Shown: positions 9,583-18,707 of the stretch, in pieces
Position numbering within the stretch: the first letter of the stretch is position 1
Layout: every line of letters begins with the position of its first letter
Assembly (NCBI GenBank): GCA_937997635.1
Contig: CALLFA010000175.1
Span: 1-64,000, forward strand
DNA length: 64,000 bases
Direction: 5' to 3'
DNA from: an uncultured Saprospiraceae bacterium
Lineage (GTDB): Bacteria > Bacteroidota > Bacteroidia > Chitinophagales > Saprospiraceae
The notes under the pieces: generated by a model
Database searches by the model: none
What the model was told of the DNA's origin: nothing
What the model saw: the letters and a program-made list of their open reading frames with translations, nothing else
Program-made: the position numbers and the translations under genes

Positions 9583-9600
9583 TGTCCATATTTTGTACAG
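9583..9600 (+). promoter_or_regulatory. Direct-repeat operator upstream of RhaT-like permease
   Basis: TGTCCATATTTTGTACAG has half-sites 11 bp apart and ends 66 bp before the ATG at 9666. It shares 14 identical bases with the 3820 site at nearly the same distance from the start codon. The surrounding 273-bp gap otherwise shows nothing clear. Confidence 0.6.
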
Positions 9601-9665
9601 ATGCATAAGTCATCATTCTATACATAGATTTCCATCTTAAGTTTTGGTTACAAAATCAATGTTTT

Positions 9666-10676
9666 ATGATAACAGGAATAATATGGGCTGTTGCTGCCGG
9701 GGTGATGTTAGGTCTTTACGCCTTACCCGAAAAATTTACTAAAGAATTTGAATTTGAAAACACTTGGGGTCTCATGTTTTTGATAAATATGATCATAGTA
9801 CCTATTGTGGCTGGCTTTCTTTTAGTCAATGGATTAGGAGATATTATTTCCAGTATACCTGCAAGCACTTTAGTTAAAATGGCATTTGCCAGTTTGTTGT
9901 GGGGAATCGGTGTGATGATGTGGGGTAAGGCCATAGATCACATTGGATTATCCTTAGGATTTTCTCTTTTCATTGGTACGGTTATTCTGGTAGGTTCTTT
10001 ATTGCCTTTTCTAGTAGATGGACTACCACAAAGCGATAGACTGATGGTTATGTTAGGCGGAATAGTAGTCGTCTTGGCGGGCATTTTATTCAATGGTAAA
10101 GCCGGCTTATTGCGCGAAAAATTAGACGTAGAAAAAAATGAATCAACTGGTGAAAACAGATCGATGACCACAGGCATTGTGATAGCTGTCATTGGTGGTT
10201 TGTTAGCCACGGGGTTTAGCTATGCTAATGCTGCTGGCAGGCCAATCATTCACGAAAATTCATTGGCGCAGGGAAATCCCGAGTGGGTTACGGCTGTCAT
10301 TGTTATGCTAATTATCTATATTTCGGGAGCCCTTTTTGTGATTCCCTATTTTATTTTCCAATTGAGCAAGAAAAACTTATGGGCCAAATTTAAAACAACT
10401 CATCTCTTTAAAAATATCGGACTTACTAGCATAATGGCGATTTTCAATTTTGCAGCTTCTGCCTCATTTGCTTTTGCAGCATTTCAGCTCGGTCAGTCAG
10501 GTAACACTGTCGGATATGCTATATTCAACACCATATGTGTAGCTGTGGCTATCTTAAGTGGTATTTTTACAGGTGAATGGAAAGGCACGTTAAACAAAGC
10601 GAAACAATTCCTCTATTTAGGCTTAATCTGCATGCTAGTAGGGGTTACAATTATTGCTATTGGAAATGGCTTGTAA
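9666..10676 (+). CDS. RhaT-like sugar permease (L-rhamnose/H+ symporter family)
   Basis: This 336-residue integral inner-membrane protein has about ten hydrophobic segments. It starts with MITGIIWAVAAGVMLGLYAL, followed by PEKFTKEFEFENTWG, like the RhaT family of drug/metabolite-transporter fold proteins; the length is near that of E. coli RhaT (about 344). Two extramembrane loops are seen at about 155-170 (EKNESTGENRS) and around 240. It has its own copy of the operator found upstream of the AHG operon and GH117 number 1. I therefore infer it imports AHG or another L-configured monosaccharide made by GH117. A true rhamnose transporter is less likely because no rhamnose isomerase, kinase or aldolase is nearby. 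Confidence 0.8.
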   Translation: MITGIIWAVAAGVMLGLYALPEKFTKEFEFENTWGLMFLINMIIVPIVAGFLLVNGLGDIISSIPASTLVKMAFASLLWGIGVMMWGKAIDHIGLSLGFSLFIGTVILVGSLLPFLVDGLPQSDRLMVMLGGIVVVLAGILFNGKAGLLREKLDVEKNESTGENRSMTTGIVIAVIGGLLATGFSYANAAGRPIIHENSLAQGNPEWVTAVIVMLIIYISGALFVIPYFIFQLSKKNLWAKFKTTHLFKNIGLTSIMAIFNFAASASFAFAAFQLGQSGNTVGYAIFNTICVAVAILSGIFTGEWKGTLNKAKQFLYLGLICMLVGVTIIAIGNGL

Positions 10677-10698
10677 AAAATAATTGATATTTTCATGA

Positions 10699-10716
10699 TG
10701 TCTAATTGTTGTCTAG
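10699..10716 (+). promoter_or_regulatory. Direct-repeat operator upstream of GH117 number 1
   Basis: TGTCTAATTGTTGTCTAG has two TGTCTA half-sites exactly 11 bp apart. It ends 72 bp before the ATG at 10788, the same spacing as at 3909. Confidence 0.55.
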
Positions 10717-10787
10717 TTTTAAATAGCCTAGCGTTTTGGTTTGATAATTATCTTTAAACATTACACAATTACTATTCTAATAATCAA

Positions 10788-12050
10788 ATGAAAAATTCCA
10801 TTGTGAAAGCGTATTTTAAACTATCAAATTTTCTACTTATTACTTTGTGTTATACAATGTTAAGTTGTTCAAGTAAATTGCCAGACGTTGTTCCACCTAT
10901 GAAGGACAAACCAAAAATTTCTGATGCGGATCTTGACAGATTAGGCATAACCAATAGAGAGCATCTCAGCGCTGCCTCAAAAAGAGCCTTAGCCTGGCCA
11001 GAGCTCGGCAATGAATGGTTTGGCGAATTTAAAGTGTATGATTTAAAAGGCGATCTTGCTTATGAAGAAGGTGTTGTTCGAAGAGATCCAAGTGCACTAA
11101 TTAAGTATGATGGCAAATACTTTGTTTGGTATTCTAGAAGCACGGGACCTTCACAAGGATTTGGAGGTGATGTAGCAAACGATAAAGTATTCCCTTGGGA
11201 CAGATGTGATATCTGGTTTGCGACTTCAGAAGACGGGTGGACATGGAAAGAGGAAGGTCCAGCTGTGTTGCGTGGAGAGCCAGGATCGTATGATGACCGA
11301 TCTGTATTCACAACAGAGATTTTAGAGCACGAAGGCAAATATTATCTCACTTACCAAACAGTTAAGTCACCGTATAGTGTGAGAGTTAAAAATCAAGTTG
11401 GCTTATCATGGGCAGACTCACCGTATGGTCCTTGGACCAAAAGCGAAAAACCAATACTTAGTCCTGCTGATAATGGCATTTGGAAAGGTGAAGAACAAGA
11501 TAGATTTTCTGTAATTAAGAAAGGAGATTTTGATAGCCATAAAGTCCATGACCCTTGTTTATTGGCTTATAATGGAAAATTCTACCTCTACTATAAGGGC
11601 GAACAGATGGGAGAACAAATCACCTTTGGAGGAAGAGAAATAAGACATGGTGTGGCTATAGCGGATAACCCTTTGGGGCCTTATGTGAAATCACCTTATA
11701 ATCCTATCTCCAACAGTGGTCACGAAATATGTGTATGGCACAGAGATGGAGGTATTGCATCATTGATTACAACTGATGGCCCTGAGAAAAATACGATTCA
11801 GTGGTCTCCTGATGGCATTAATTTTGAAATAAAATCAGTCATTAAAGGAGCACCTCATGCGATTGGTTTAAATAGAACATTGGATACAGAGATGGAAGGC
11901 GAACCTTTCCTTGCATTTGAATGGGGACTCACGCATCAATACAAGACTGGTGACTATCAATACATAAGACGATTTGAAGGAAAAAGAAGGTCAATACATC
12001 TAGCAAAAGGAGTCAAAGCAAAGGAAGCCAAAGCTAAAAAAACAGAATAA
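10788..12050 (+). CDS. GH117 exo-alpha-1,3-(3,6-anhydro-L-galactosidase), lipoprotein
   Basis: This 420-residue glycoside hydrolase would remove terminal AHG from the non-reducing end of neoagaro-oligosaccharides. A leader with lipobox TMLSC (Cys 27) predicts a lipoprotein, so it should act in the periplasm or at the outer membrane. The fold is a five-bladed propeller. Candidate catalytic residues are Asp 100 in VVRRDPS, Asp 255 in KVHDPC, and His 312-Glu 313 in NSGHE. These sit at a constant +10 offset from the four residues I recall for Bacteroides plebeius GH117 (90, 245, 302, 303), which strongly supports the family call. The C-terminus is a Lys/Ala-rich tail. It lies between the RhaT-like permease and the galactonate genes, under its own operator. 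Some GH117 members have no known activity, so the substrate is inferred. Confidence 0.88.
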   Translation: MKNSIVKAYFKLSNFLLITLCYTMLSCSSKLPDVVPPMKDKPKISDADLDRLGITNREHLSAASKRALAWPELGNEWFGEFKVYDLKGDLAYEEGVVRRDPSALIKYDGKYFVWYSRSTGPSQGFGGDVANDKVFPWDRCDIWFATSEDGWTWKEEGPAVLRGEPGSYDDRSVFTTEILEHEGKYYLTYQTVKSPYSVRVKNQVGLSWADSPYGPWTKSEKPILSPADNGIWKGEEQDRFSVIKKGDFDSHKVHDPCLLAYNGKFYLYYKGEQMGEQITFGGREIRHGVAIADNPLGPYVKSPYNPISNSGHEICVWHRDGGIASLITTDGPEKNTIQWSPDGINFEIKSVIKGAPHAIGLNRTLDTEMEGEPFLAFEWGLTHQYKTGDYQYIRRFEGKRRSIHLAKGVKAKEAKAKKTE

Positions 12051-12115
12051 TGCTTCCAATTGTGTTAGGTACGGAAAAACTGTAAACGACTATGCACCTC
12101 TGTATAAGGGTTACT

Positions 12116-12202
12116 ATATAATGGTTATTACATAGTCCCATAGGGACTAAATATTGGTAGTCATTACACAATTATGAATCATTGTGCCATAAGTACAAAA
12201 CA
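12116..12202 (+). repeat. Interspersed intergenic repeat, copy 1, with a perfect hairpin
   Basis: This stretch lies in the gap between convergent genes. TAGTCCC-ATA-GGGACTA at 12133-12149 is a perfect 7-bp stem. The flanking blocks TGGTTATTACATAG, AATATTGGTAGTCAT and TTGTGCC reappear in reverse orientation at 32012-32090. The hairpin may also help end transcription between the convergent genes, but it has no T-run. Confidence 0.7.
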
Positions 12203-12250
12203 TGATCTTGCTGTAAAGTGTATTTAGGTCACCTCAATGTGGAAAGTAGG

Positions 12251-13516
12251 TTAAAGCTGTATTCTTTCGATTTTTCCAATTAAAAAAAGATAAGAACAAA
12301 AGCCCAAAATTGCCAAAGCTCCAATGTAAAAAAGAGCAGGAGCAAAGTTGCCATCCTTGGCAAGGTATCCGATCACTATAGGAGTAACAACAGCGGACAA
12401 GCCGCCAATAAAATTAAATATGCCACCTACCAAACCTATCAATCTTACAGGTGCTAATAAAGAAACGAACACCCATGTTATAGAGGCCAAGCCATTCCCA
12501 AAAAATGCAATAGATAAAAATAATATAATCAAGAAAGTATTGTCCGTATAATTGGCGCCTATAATAAAAACTGACAGCAACATCCCCAATAAAATTGGAG
12601 CCTTTCTAGAAATTTCAGGTGAAATATTCCTTTTGACGAGTGCATCAGAGGTAAAGCCTGATGCTAACACACCTACAAACGCTCCTAAAAATGGAAGTGA
12701 GGCTAAAAAGCCTGATTGAATAAAATCCAGCCCTCTAAATTTTACAAGATAAGTAGGAAACCAGGTCAAGAAAAATATGAAAAGTGATCCCAAACAAAAC
12801 TGTCCAATATAAACACCTATCAATTTGTGATGAGTCAGCATTTTTCTAAAATCACTCCAACTAAATGTTGATTTTTCAACAACGTCAGCCGATTTATCTT
12901 CAAATCCTCTACCCTTGGTGATGTACTCTAACTCTTCTTCGTTTATCGTCTTGTGATTCAGTGGATCTCTATAAAAATAATACCACGCCACTGCCCAAAA
13001 CATACCGATAAGACCAGTAACAATAAATAATCCTCGCCATCCCATGGCAGACTGAATCAATACAAGAACCGGAGTCAAAAAGGCAAGTCCTATAAATTGA
13101 CCTGACGTGTAAACAGCAATAGCACTTGCTCGTTCATTTTCAGGAAACCAATTTGTGACAATCTTATTGTTGCATGGATAAGACGGTGCTTCAAATACAC
13201 CGACTGCTGCCCGACATCCAATCAAAGCAGTCAATGAAGAAATAAATCCCTGAACCAATGTTGACAAAGACCACAGCATCAACATTATAGGATAAAGAAT
13301 CCTTGGTCTAACTCTATCCACAAGAACACCTCCTGGAATTTGTAAAGCTGAATATGTCCATGCAAAAGCAGAAAATACTAATCCCATCTGAACGGTAGAC
13401 AAGCCTAATTCATCACTGATTGCAAAAGCTGCAACAGAAATATTGCTTCTATCCAGATAATTGATGACCACCGAAACAAATACAAACACAAGGATTAGAT
13501 ATCTTTTCTTAGTCAT
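12251..13516 (-). CDS. MFS transporter, anion:cation symporter family (galactonate/hexuronate type)
   Basis: This 421-residue permease has about 12 membrane segments and a central hydrophilic loop (about 195-225). VVINYLDRSNISVAAFAI in TM1, GRAAVGVFEAP-like text (CRAAVGVFEAPSYP) in TM4 and NWFPENERASAIA after it are hallmarks of the ACS family that includes DgoT, GudP and ExuT. It is divergent from the DgoD-like dehydratase at 13830 (313 bp apart). I infer that it takes up D-galactonate or a related sugar acid for that enzyme. I did not find the direct-repeat operator in its own orientation. Confidence 0.88.
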   Translation of the reverse strand: MTKKRYLILVFVFVSVVINYLDRSNISVAAFAISDELGLSTVQMGLVFSAFAWTYSALQIPGGVLVDRVRPRILYPIMLMLWSLSTLVQGFISSLTALIGCRAAVGVFEAPSYPCNNKIVTNWFPENERASAIAVYTSGQFIGLAFLTPVLVLIQSAMGWRGLFIVTGLIGMFWAVAWYYFYRDPLNHKTINEEELEYITKGRGFEDKSADVVEKSTFSWSDFRKMLTHHKLIGVYIGQFCLGSLFIFFLTWFPTYLVKFRGLDFIQSGFLASLPFLGAFVGVLASGFTSDALVKRNISPEISRKAPILLGMLLSVFIIGANYTDNTFLIILFLSIAFFGNGLASITWVFVSLLAPVRLIGLVGGIFNFIGGLSAVVTPIVIGYLAKDGNFAPALFYIGALAILGFCSYLFLIGKIERIQL

Positions 13517-13829
13517 CGCATTAACTTATTATTTTTAGATATACCAAAAGGAGAATGGTTTGACTGATTTATTACGTAGAAGTTTTGTCTGTTGTCAAGA
13601 TGAAAAACACAGTGAATGCAAATATTTACGAGTATGTTCAACGATAAGAACAGATAAAAGATCAAGTAAGAAACGGTCAAACTATTTTTATTTTGGTATT
13701 ATCAAGATCAAAAAATATATGTGAAATAGCGAAGGAATATGTAGAGACTCTTCTTTATAGGGTTTTTGTACAGTTTATTTTCCTTCATTATTTTGACAAC
13801 TGCATTAGTTTCCTAAAAAATATTCTCTT
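13517..13829. other. Divergent intergenic region between MFS and DgoD-like genes
   Basis: This 313-bp gap carries promoters for both directions, though none is certain. TTGTACAG at 13766-13773 is one perfect operator half-site, 57 bp before the 13830 start; its partner half-site (TATAGGG upstream or TTTTCC downstream) is degenerate. Nothing else stands out. Confidence 0.5.
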
Positions 13830-14990
13830 ATGAAAATCTCTGCTATCAAAACATATCCAATCAATGTAGGTCAGGGAAGTCAGTTAGTCGTAAAAGTCGA
13901 AACAGAATCAGGGATTTATGGCTATGGTGCTTCGGGATTGTCAACGAGAGAGTTAGCAGTAATTGGAGCGATTGAACACTTCAAGTCATTCTTGATAGGT
14001 AGAGACGCTAGACAAATAGAAGCGCTTTGGCAGGAGATGTATAGAAGCCAATATTTTGAAGGAGGTCGGGTATTGACCGCAGCTATTTCTGCCATAGACA
14101 TAGCCTTATATGATATTTTGGCAAAATCTCTCCATGTGCCAGTCTACCAGTTATTAGGCGGTAAAGTAAGAGATTATGTCGAGTGCTTTGCTTCTCTGCG
14201 TTTTAGTAATTTGGAAGAATTGATTGCTAAGTCTAAAGCTTTAGTGGCCCAAGGATGGAAAGTGATCAGATTATTCCCAGCCGTGTATGAATTGTCAAAG
14301 ACCAAAGCTTTATTCGAACCAAGAGTTTCTGTTGCACTTCTTGCAGAATACATGGTGAAACTAAGGGCTGAAATTGGAAGTGAAATTGTCATTGGCTTGG
14401 ATTATCATCATCGACTGACTATTCCAGAAACAGTGTCCTTTGTCAAAAAAATGCCACCAGGAACATTAGATTTTTTAGAAGAGCCGATAAGAGACGAATC
14501 TCCATCCGCCTATGAAGCTTTGCGAAAAATGGTAGACATTCCATTTGCAATAGGTGAAGAGATGTCAAGCAAATGGCAAATCATGCCCTACATTGAGCGC
14601 AACATTACACAGTTTGTAAGAGTTGATGTTTGCAATATTGGTGGGCTAACTGAAGCTAAAAAAGTGGCTGCAATGGCTGAGACACATTATATAGACATCA
14701 TGCCACATAATCCGCTTGGTCCGATATGCACTGCTGCATCCATTCATCTCGCAGCAGCATGCTCTAATGTTTGCTGGCTTGAAGAGATCAATACAACGAT
14801 AGAACCAGCTGGAACCAATGATCCATCATTCTACCCCGAGCAGCCAATACTTGACGGTACGAAATATAAAATTAGTGACAAACCCGGTTTGGGAGTTGAA
14901 TTTAATGAAGCAAAAGCCAAAGAACAAACATTTAAACCTATAGAAGTCCCAAAACTCCATAGGACAGACGGCTCTTTTACTAATTGGTAA
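13830..14990 (+). CDS. D-galactonate dehydratase-like enolase superfamily enzyme
   Basis: This 386-residue sugar-acid dehydratase probably converts D-galactonate to 2-keto-3-deoxy-D-galactonate. Metal ligands and acid/base residues are visible: Asp 191 and His 193 in GLDYHHR, Glu 217 in FLEEP, Glu 243 in IGEEM, and His 293 in MPHNPLGP. All keep a +8 offset from the E. coli DgoD positions I remember (183, 185, 209, 235, 285). The C-terminal LHRTDGSFTNW mirrors the DgoD ending. The adjacent MFS permease is of the galactonate type, which supports the role. It is a different subgroup from the cycloisomerase at 8298. Other acid-sugar dehydratases of the same subgroup remain possible. Confidence 0.83.
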   Translation: MKISAIKTYPINVGQGSQLVVKVETESGIYGYGASGLSTRELAVIGAIEHFKSFLIGRDARQIEALWQEMYRSQYFEGGRVLTAAISAIDIALYDILAKSLHVPVYQLLGGKVRDYVECFASLRFSNLEELIAKSKALVAQGWKVIRLFPAVYELSKTKALFEPRVSVALLAEYMVKLRAEIGSEIVIGLDYHHRLTIPETVSFVKKMPPGTLDFLEEPIRDESPSAYEALRKMVDIPFAIGEEMSSKWQIMPYIERNITQFVRVDVCNIGGLTEAKKVAAMAETHYIDIMPHNPLGPICTAASIHLAAACSNVCWLEEINTTIEPAGTNDPSFYPEQPILDGTKYKISDKPGLGVEFNEAKAKEQTFKPIEVPKLHRTDGSFTNW

Positions 14991-15505
14991 TTCTAACAAC
15001 AAGAGAATAGATCTCTCACAAACACTCTAAGCAAATCTGAAAAAGACGAGCATCAGATCAACTTCTGATGTCTGCGGAGGGTGTATTTGTATTAGTTAAG
15101 CAGATTAACTGTTCATAATTCACTAGACAGAATACCTACATGAAATAATTCAATAAAATAAAAACTAGAGTCGCATTTTAAAATGAAGCATTTTACCAGT
15201 CTATAATTTCCACATTCAATAGAATTCTCAATGGTTTTGATGTAATCCTCAGTGCATTAAAAGAAATCTATTAGCGATTCTTAGATGTACAGTTTTTGTC
15301 TATGAACTATGGTTAAATGGGGCGACTCATTCATCTTAACTTAGACAGAGTAACATTTAATTTCACATAATTCCAGATGTACGGAATTTATAATTAACAC
15401 TATTTATAGTCTACAATACAATTACTGGCTTTTAGGTGTTGGCAATGAATATACACAGAGCACACATTTAAGTCAAAACTTGAATAGTACTAAAAATACC
15501 TGCGC
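14991..15505. other. Long leader region upstream of susC
   Basis: This 515-bp gap shows a short hairpin CATCAGA-TCAACT-TCTGATG (15051-15070) just after the dehydratase gene, with no strong T-run. It also holds the 18-bp operator at 15286, far from the susC start. The 200 bp between operator and ATG would be an untranslated leader. No gene is seen. Confidence 0.55.
15286..15303 (+). promoter_or_regulatory. Direct-repeat operator upstream of susC
   Basis: TGTACAGTTTTTGTCTAT differs at a single base from the P450-operon site (TGTACAGCTTTTGTCTAT, minus strand at 45475-45492). It ends 203 bp before the susC ATG, farther than at other sites, which fits a long 5' leader. Confidence 0.55.
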
Positions 15506-18500
15506 ATGAAAAAGCTTAAACCATTAATTAAAAATTCAAACAAAAAATCAACACTGTTCACCCTTATGCTGTTTGCATTTGCGGTTGGAACATTTGCACA
15601 AAACAATACAATCAGCGGAGTTGTGTTGGATGAATTTAAAGAGCCGCTTATCGGCATGACAGTATCTGTCAAAAATTCTACTGAAGGCACCATTACAGAT
15701 CTGAATGGAAAGTACTCAATTGAAGCATCAAGTGATGATGTCCTTGTCTTCAGTTATGTTGGATATGAAAATCAAGAAATACCAATCGGAGGTAGAACAG
15801 TCATAGATCTGGATATGGAACTCAAAGCAAGCACGTTAGATGAAGTGATCGTTGTCGGCTATGGGACAAAAAGAAGAGCGGATATTTCAGGTGCTGTCAC
15901 ATCTGTAGACAGTGAATTTTTAGATCAACAAGGAGTTGCCAATCTTACCAAAGCATTGCAAGGAAGCGCCTCTGGTGTCACTGTCATTGCAGCTCCAACT
16001 CCAGGAAGCAATGCGCAGGTACGAATAAGAGGTATGGGCACAATTAATAACAATGAACCCCTGTGGGTAGTAGATGGCGTATTTGATGCTCCTCAACCAC
16101 CTCCAAGTCAAGTAGAATCCATTGAGATACTTAAAGATGCATCAGCAACAGCCATATATGGTGCCAGAGGTGCTAATGGGGTTATTCTTGTGACAACAAA
16201 AACTGGGAAAGTAAATCAAGCTCCACGAGTAGAATTTTCGCTAAGGACGGGATACGAAATTCCAGATGCAAAATACGATATCATGACTGATCCTCTTCAG
16301 ATAGGTCAAATGATCTGGTTAGAGCAACGAAATGATGGCCTTGATCCTTCACACCCTCACTTTGGAAGTGGAAGTATGCCAGAACTAAATGATTTTCTAT
16401 TTCCAGCTGGAGCTTCTACAGGAGATCCGAATGCAGACATCTCTCTATACGATCAAGAATCTTATCCTATCACTAGGACAAATAGAGAAGGAACTGATTG
16501 GTTCGATGCGATTTATAGAAATGCACTCATACAAGACTACAATATGACAGTCGCTGGTGGAAGCGCAAAAACTACTTATTCATTCAATGGCAGTTTCTTA
16601 CAACAAGAAGGCCTACTGGAGCATACTCAATTTGATAGATACGCACTTAGGGCCAATGTGGATACACGTGCAAATGATTGGCTGAAAGTAGGACAAAGAT
16701 TAGGAGTGACACTAAACACTAATCGTGGTTACAGCAGTAATAATAGTAGAGGTATTTTTCGCTTGCTCAATGAGGTGAGTCCATTGATCCCATTAAGAGA
16801 TGAAGGTGGAAACTTTGCAGGAGGAATAGTAGGAGGACTTAATGATGGTCCAAATCCTCTTGGCCAACTCACAAGACTCAAAGATAACACAGGTAATAGC
16901 TGGCAAATTAGCGGTAACTTCTACGGTGAAGTAAGCCCTATTGAAGGACTCAGCTTTAAATCTTTACTGGGATACAACGTTATCAATAACAGAAACTTTA
17001 GTCCGCAGCTTCCCGCTTTTGAGGATACCAACGGTGCAAGGACAACCGCATTAAGCGAAGGAAGTTCTAATAACACCATTTGGAATTGGTCAAACACAAT
17101 AAACTATTCAACTAAATTTAATAATGTTCATAGTGTAAATGTACTGTTAGGTTATGAAGCAAGGCGGAGTTCTAACAGATTCCTAAATGCCTCAAAATCA
17201 GGGTTCTTTTCTAATGATCTCAACTTCTTAGTATTGAGTGCTGGAGCAGGAGGTGACATCACTACAGGATCTGGTTCTGCTCAAAGTACTTTATCACAAT
17301 TTGGTAGAATATCCTATGGTTACGATAATAAATATGTTGTTGATGCTACTTTAAGACGAGATGGATCTTCTGTACTTGGCACTAATAATAAGTTTGGAGT
17401 ATTCCCTGCGGTCTCTGTCGCTTGGAGAATTAGTTCGGAATCTTTCTTCTCTGACAATTCATTCATAAATGACTTAAAGTTGAGAGCAAGTTGGGGACAG
17501 TCTGGAAATGATCAAACCAATAATCCGTACAATTCATTTTCCACGTTTAGTTCAAATCCTGGTGGATCTTTCTATGCGATTGATGGTTCTGATAATAACA
17601 TAACCTTAGGGTACCAAACAGCAACAATAGGCAATCCTAATGCAAAATGGGAGACGACGACTACGACAAATATTGGTATCGACGCATTCATATTGAATAG
17701 AATAGATTTTACGCTAGAACTATGGAATAAAAATACAGAAGATATGCTGTTCAATGTTGCCATTCCAGCTACAGCAGGATCAGCATTTGCACCTGCAGTG
17801 AATATCGGTTCCATGGAAAACAGAGGCATCGATGTCACATTTGATTATAATGGTGGTAATGTTGGTGGTTTACAATACAATGTAGGATTAGCTTTTTCTG
17901 CTTATAAAAACGAAGTCACTAAACTATCAAGTAATGTAAACGAAAGAATTGCCGGTGATGAGTTGAGGGGCCAACGATATACATCGGCAGAAATAGGGAC
18001 TTCTTTCCCTGCATTTTATGGTTATGTCTCAGAAGGCATATTCCAAACTCAAGCAGAGGCAGAAGGCCATCCAGAGAATGGGACATACAACCAACCTGGA
18101 AATCTTAAGATCCAGGATGTAAATGGAGATGGTGTGATTACACCTGAGGATAGGACGTATATAGGCAGTCCTCATCCAGATTTTACAACAGGTCTAAATT
18201 TTGGAGTAAAGTACAAAGGATTCGATGCTTCTGCTTTCTTATATGCAAGTGTTGGTCATGATATTGCAAATTATACAGCTCGATTTCAAAGATATGGATT
18301 ATTTCAAGGTCCTAAAGCTCCTGATCGATTGTTTAGATCTTGGGGTAGTCCTTTCTTAGAAGACAATGCAGATGCAGTATTACCTAGAGCGTCAAGTACA
18401 ACTTCTTTTGAACAAAATGCTTCAACAGTGTATATAGAAGATGGTACGTTTCTGAGAGTTCAAAACATACAGATCGGATATAACTTACAAAATAATGTAC

Positions 18501-18688
18501 TAGACAAAATAAATTTGGGTAGTGCAAGAATTTATTTAAACATATCAAATTTATTCACATTTACAGGATATAGTGGTCTTAGTCCAGAAGTGACTTCAGC
18601 ATTTGGAAGAGAGATCAATAGAGGTGTAGATGTAGGTGGATGGCCAATTTCAAAACAATTTCAAATCGGATTAAACGTCGGAATCTAA
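15506..18688 (+). CDS. SusC/RagA-family TonB-linked outer-membrane transporter
   Basis: This 1060-residue outer-membrane porin pairs with the SusD lipoprotein that follows to import oligosaccharides. A signal peptide ends near AVGTFAQ (about residue 32). A CarboxypepD_reg domain follows at about 35-110 (ISGVVLDEFKEPLIGM). The SusC hallmark VIVVGYGTKRRADISGAV is at about 117-134. The plug domain at about 130-235 contains VRIRGMGTINNNEPLWVVDG and SATAIYGARGANGVILVTTK, and the rest is beta-barrel. The susD ATG is only 19 bp after its stop, a typical pair. The ligand is not readable from sequence; the shared operator and the GH117/AHG context suggest red-algal galactan oligosaccharides. Confidence 0.95.
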   Translation: MKKLKPLIKNSNKKSTLFTLMLFAFAVGTFAQNNTISGVVLDEFKEPLIGMTVSVKNSTEGTITDLNGKYSIEASSDDVLVFSYVGYENQEIPIGGRTVIDLDMELKASTLDEVIVVGYGTKRRADISGAVTSVDSEFLDQQGVANLTKALQGSASGVTVIAAPTPGSNAQVRIRGMGTINNNEPLWVVDGVFDAPQPPPSQVESIEILKDASATAIYGARGANGVILVTTKTGKVNQAPRVEFSLRTGYEIPDAKYDIMTDPLQIGQMIWLEQRNDGLDPSHPHFGSGSMPELNDFLFPAGASTGDPNADISLYDQESYPITRTNREGTDWFDAIYRNALIQDYNMTVAGGSAKTTYSFNGSFLQQEGLLEHTQFDRYALRANVDTRANDWLKVGQRLGVTLNTNRGYSSNNSRGIFRLLNEVSPLIPLRDEGGNFAGGIVGGLNDGPNPLGQLTRLKDNTGNSWQISGNFYGEVSPIEGLSFKSLLGYNVINNRNFSPQLPAFEDTNGARTTALSEGSSNNTIWNWSNTINYSTKFNNVHSVNVLLGYEARRSSNRFLNASKSGFFSNDLNFLVLSAGAGGDITTGSGSAQSTLSQFGRISYGYDNKYVVDATLRRDGSSVLGTNNKFGVFPAVSVAWRISSESFFSDNSFINDLKLRASWGQSGNDQTNNPYNSFSTFSSNPGGSFYAIDGSDNNITLGYQTATIGNPNAKWETTTTTNIGIDAFILNRIDFTLELWNKNTEDMLFNVAIPATAGSAFAPAVNIGSMENRGIDVTFDYNGGNVGGLQYNVGLAFSAYKNEVTKLSSNVNERIAGDELRGQRYTSAEIGTSFPAFYGYVSEGIFQTQAEAEGHPENGTYNQPGNLKIQDVNGDGVITPEDRTYIGSPHPDFTTGLNFGVKYKGFDASAFLYASVGHDIANYTARFQRYGLFQGPKAPDRLFRSWGSPFLEDNADAVLPRASSTTSFEQNASTVYIEDGTFLRVQNIQIGYNLQNNVLDKINLGSARIYLNISNLFTFTGYSGLSPEVTSAFGREINRGVDVGGWPISKQFQIGLNVGI

Positions 18689-18707
18689 AAAATAAAAACT
18701 ATCAATT

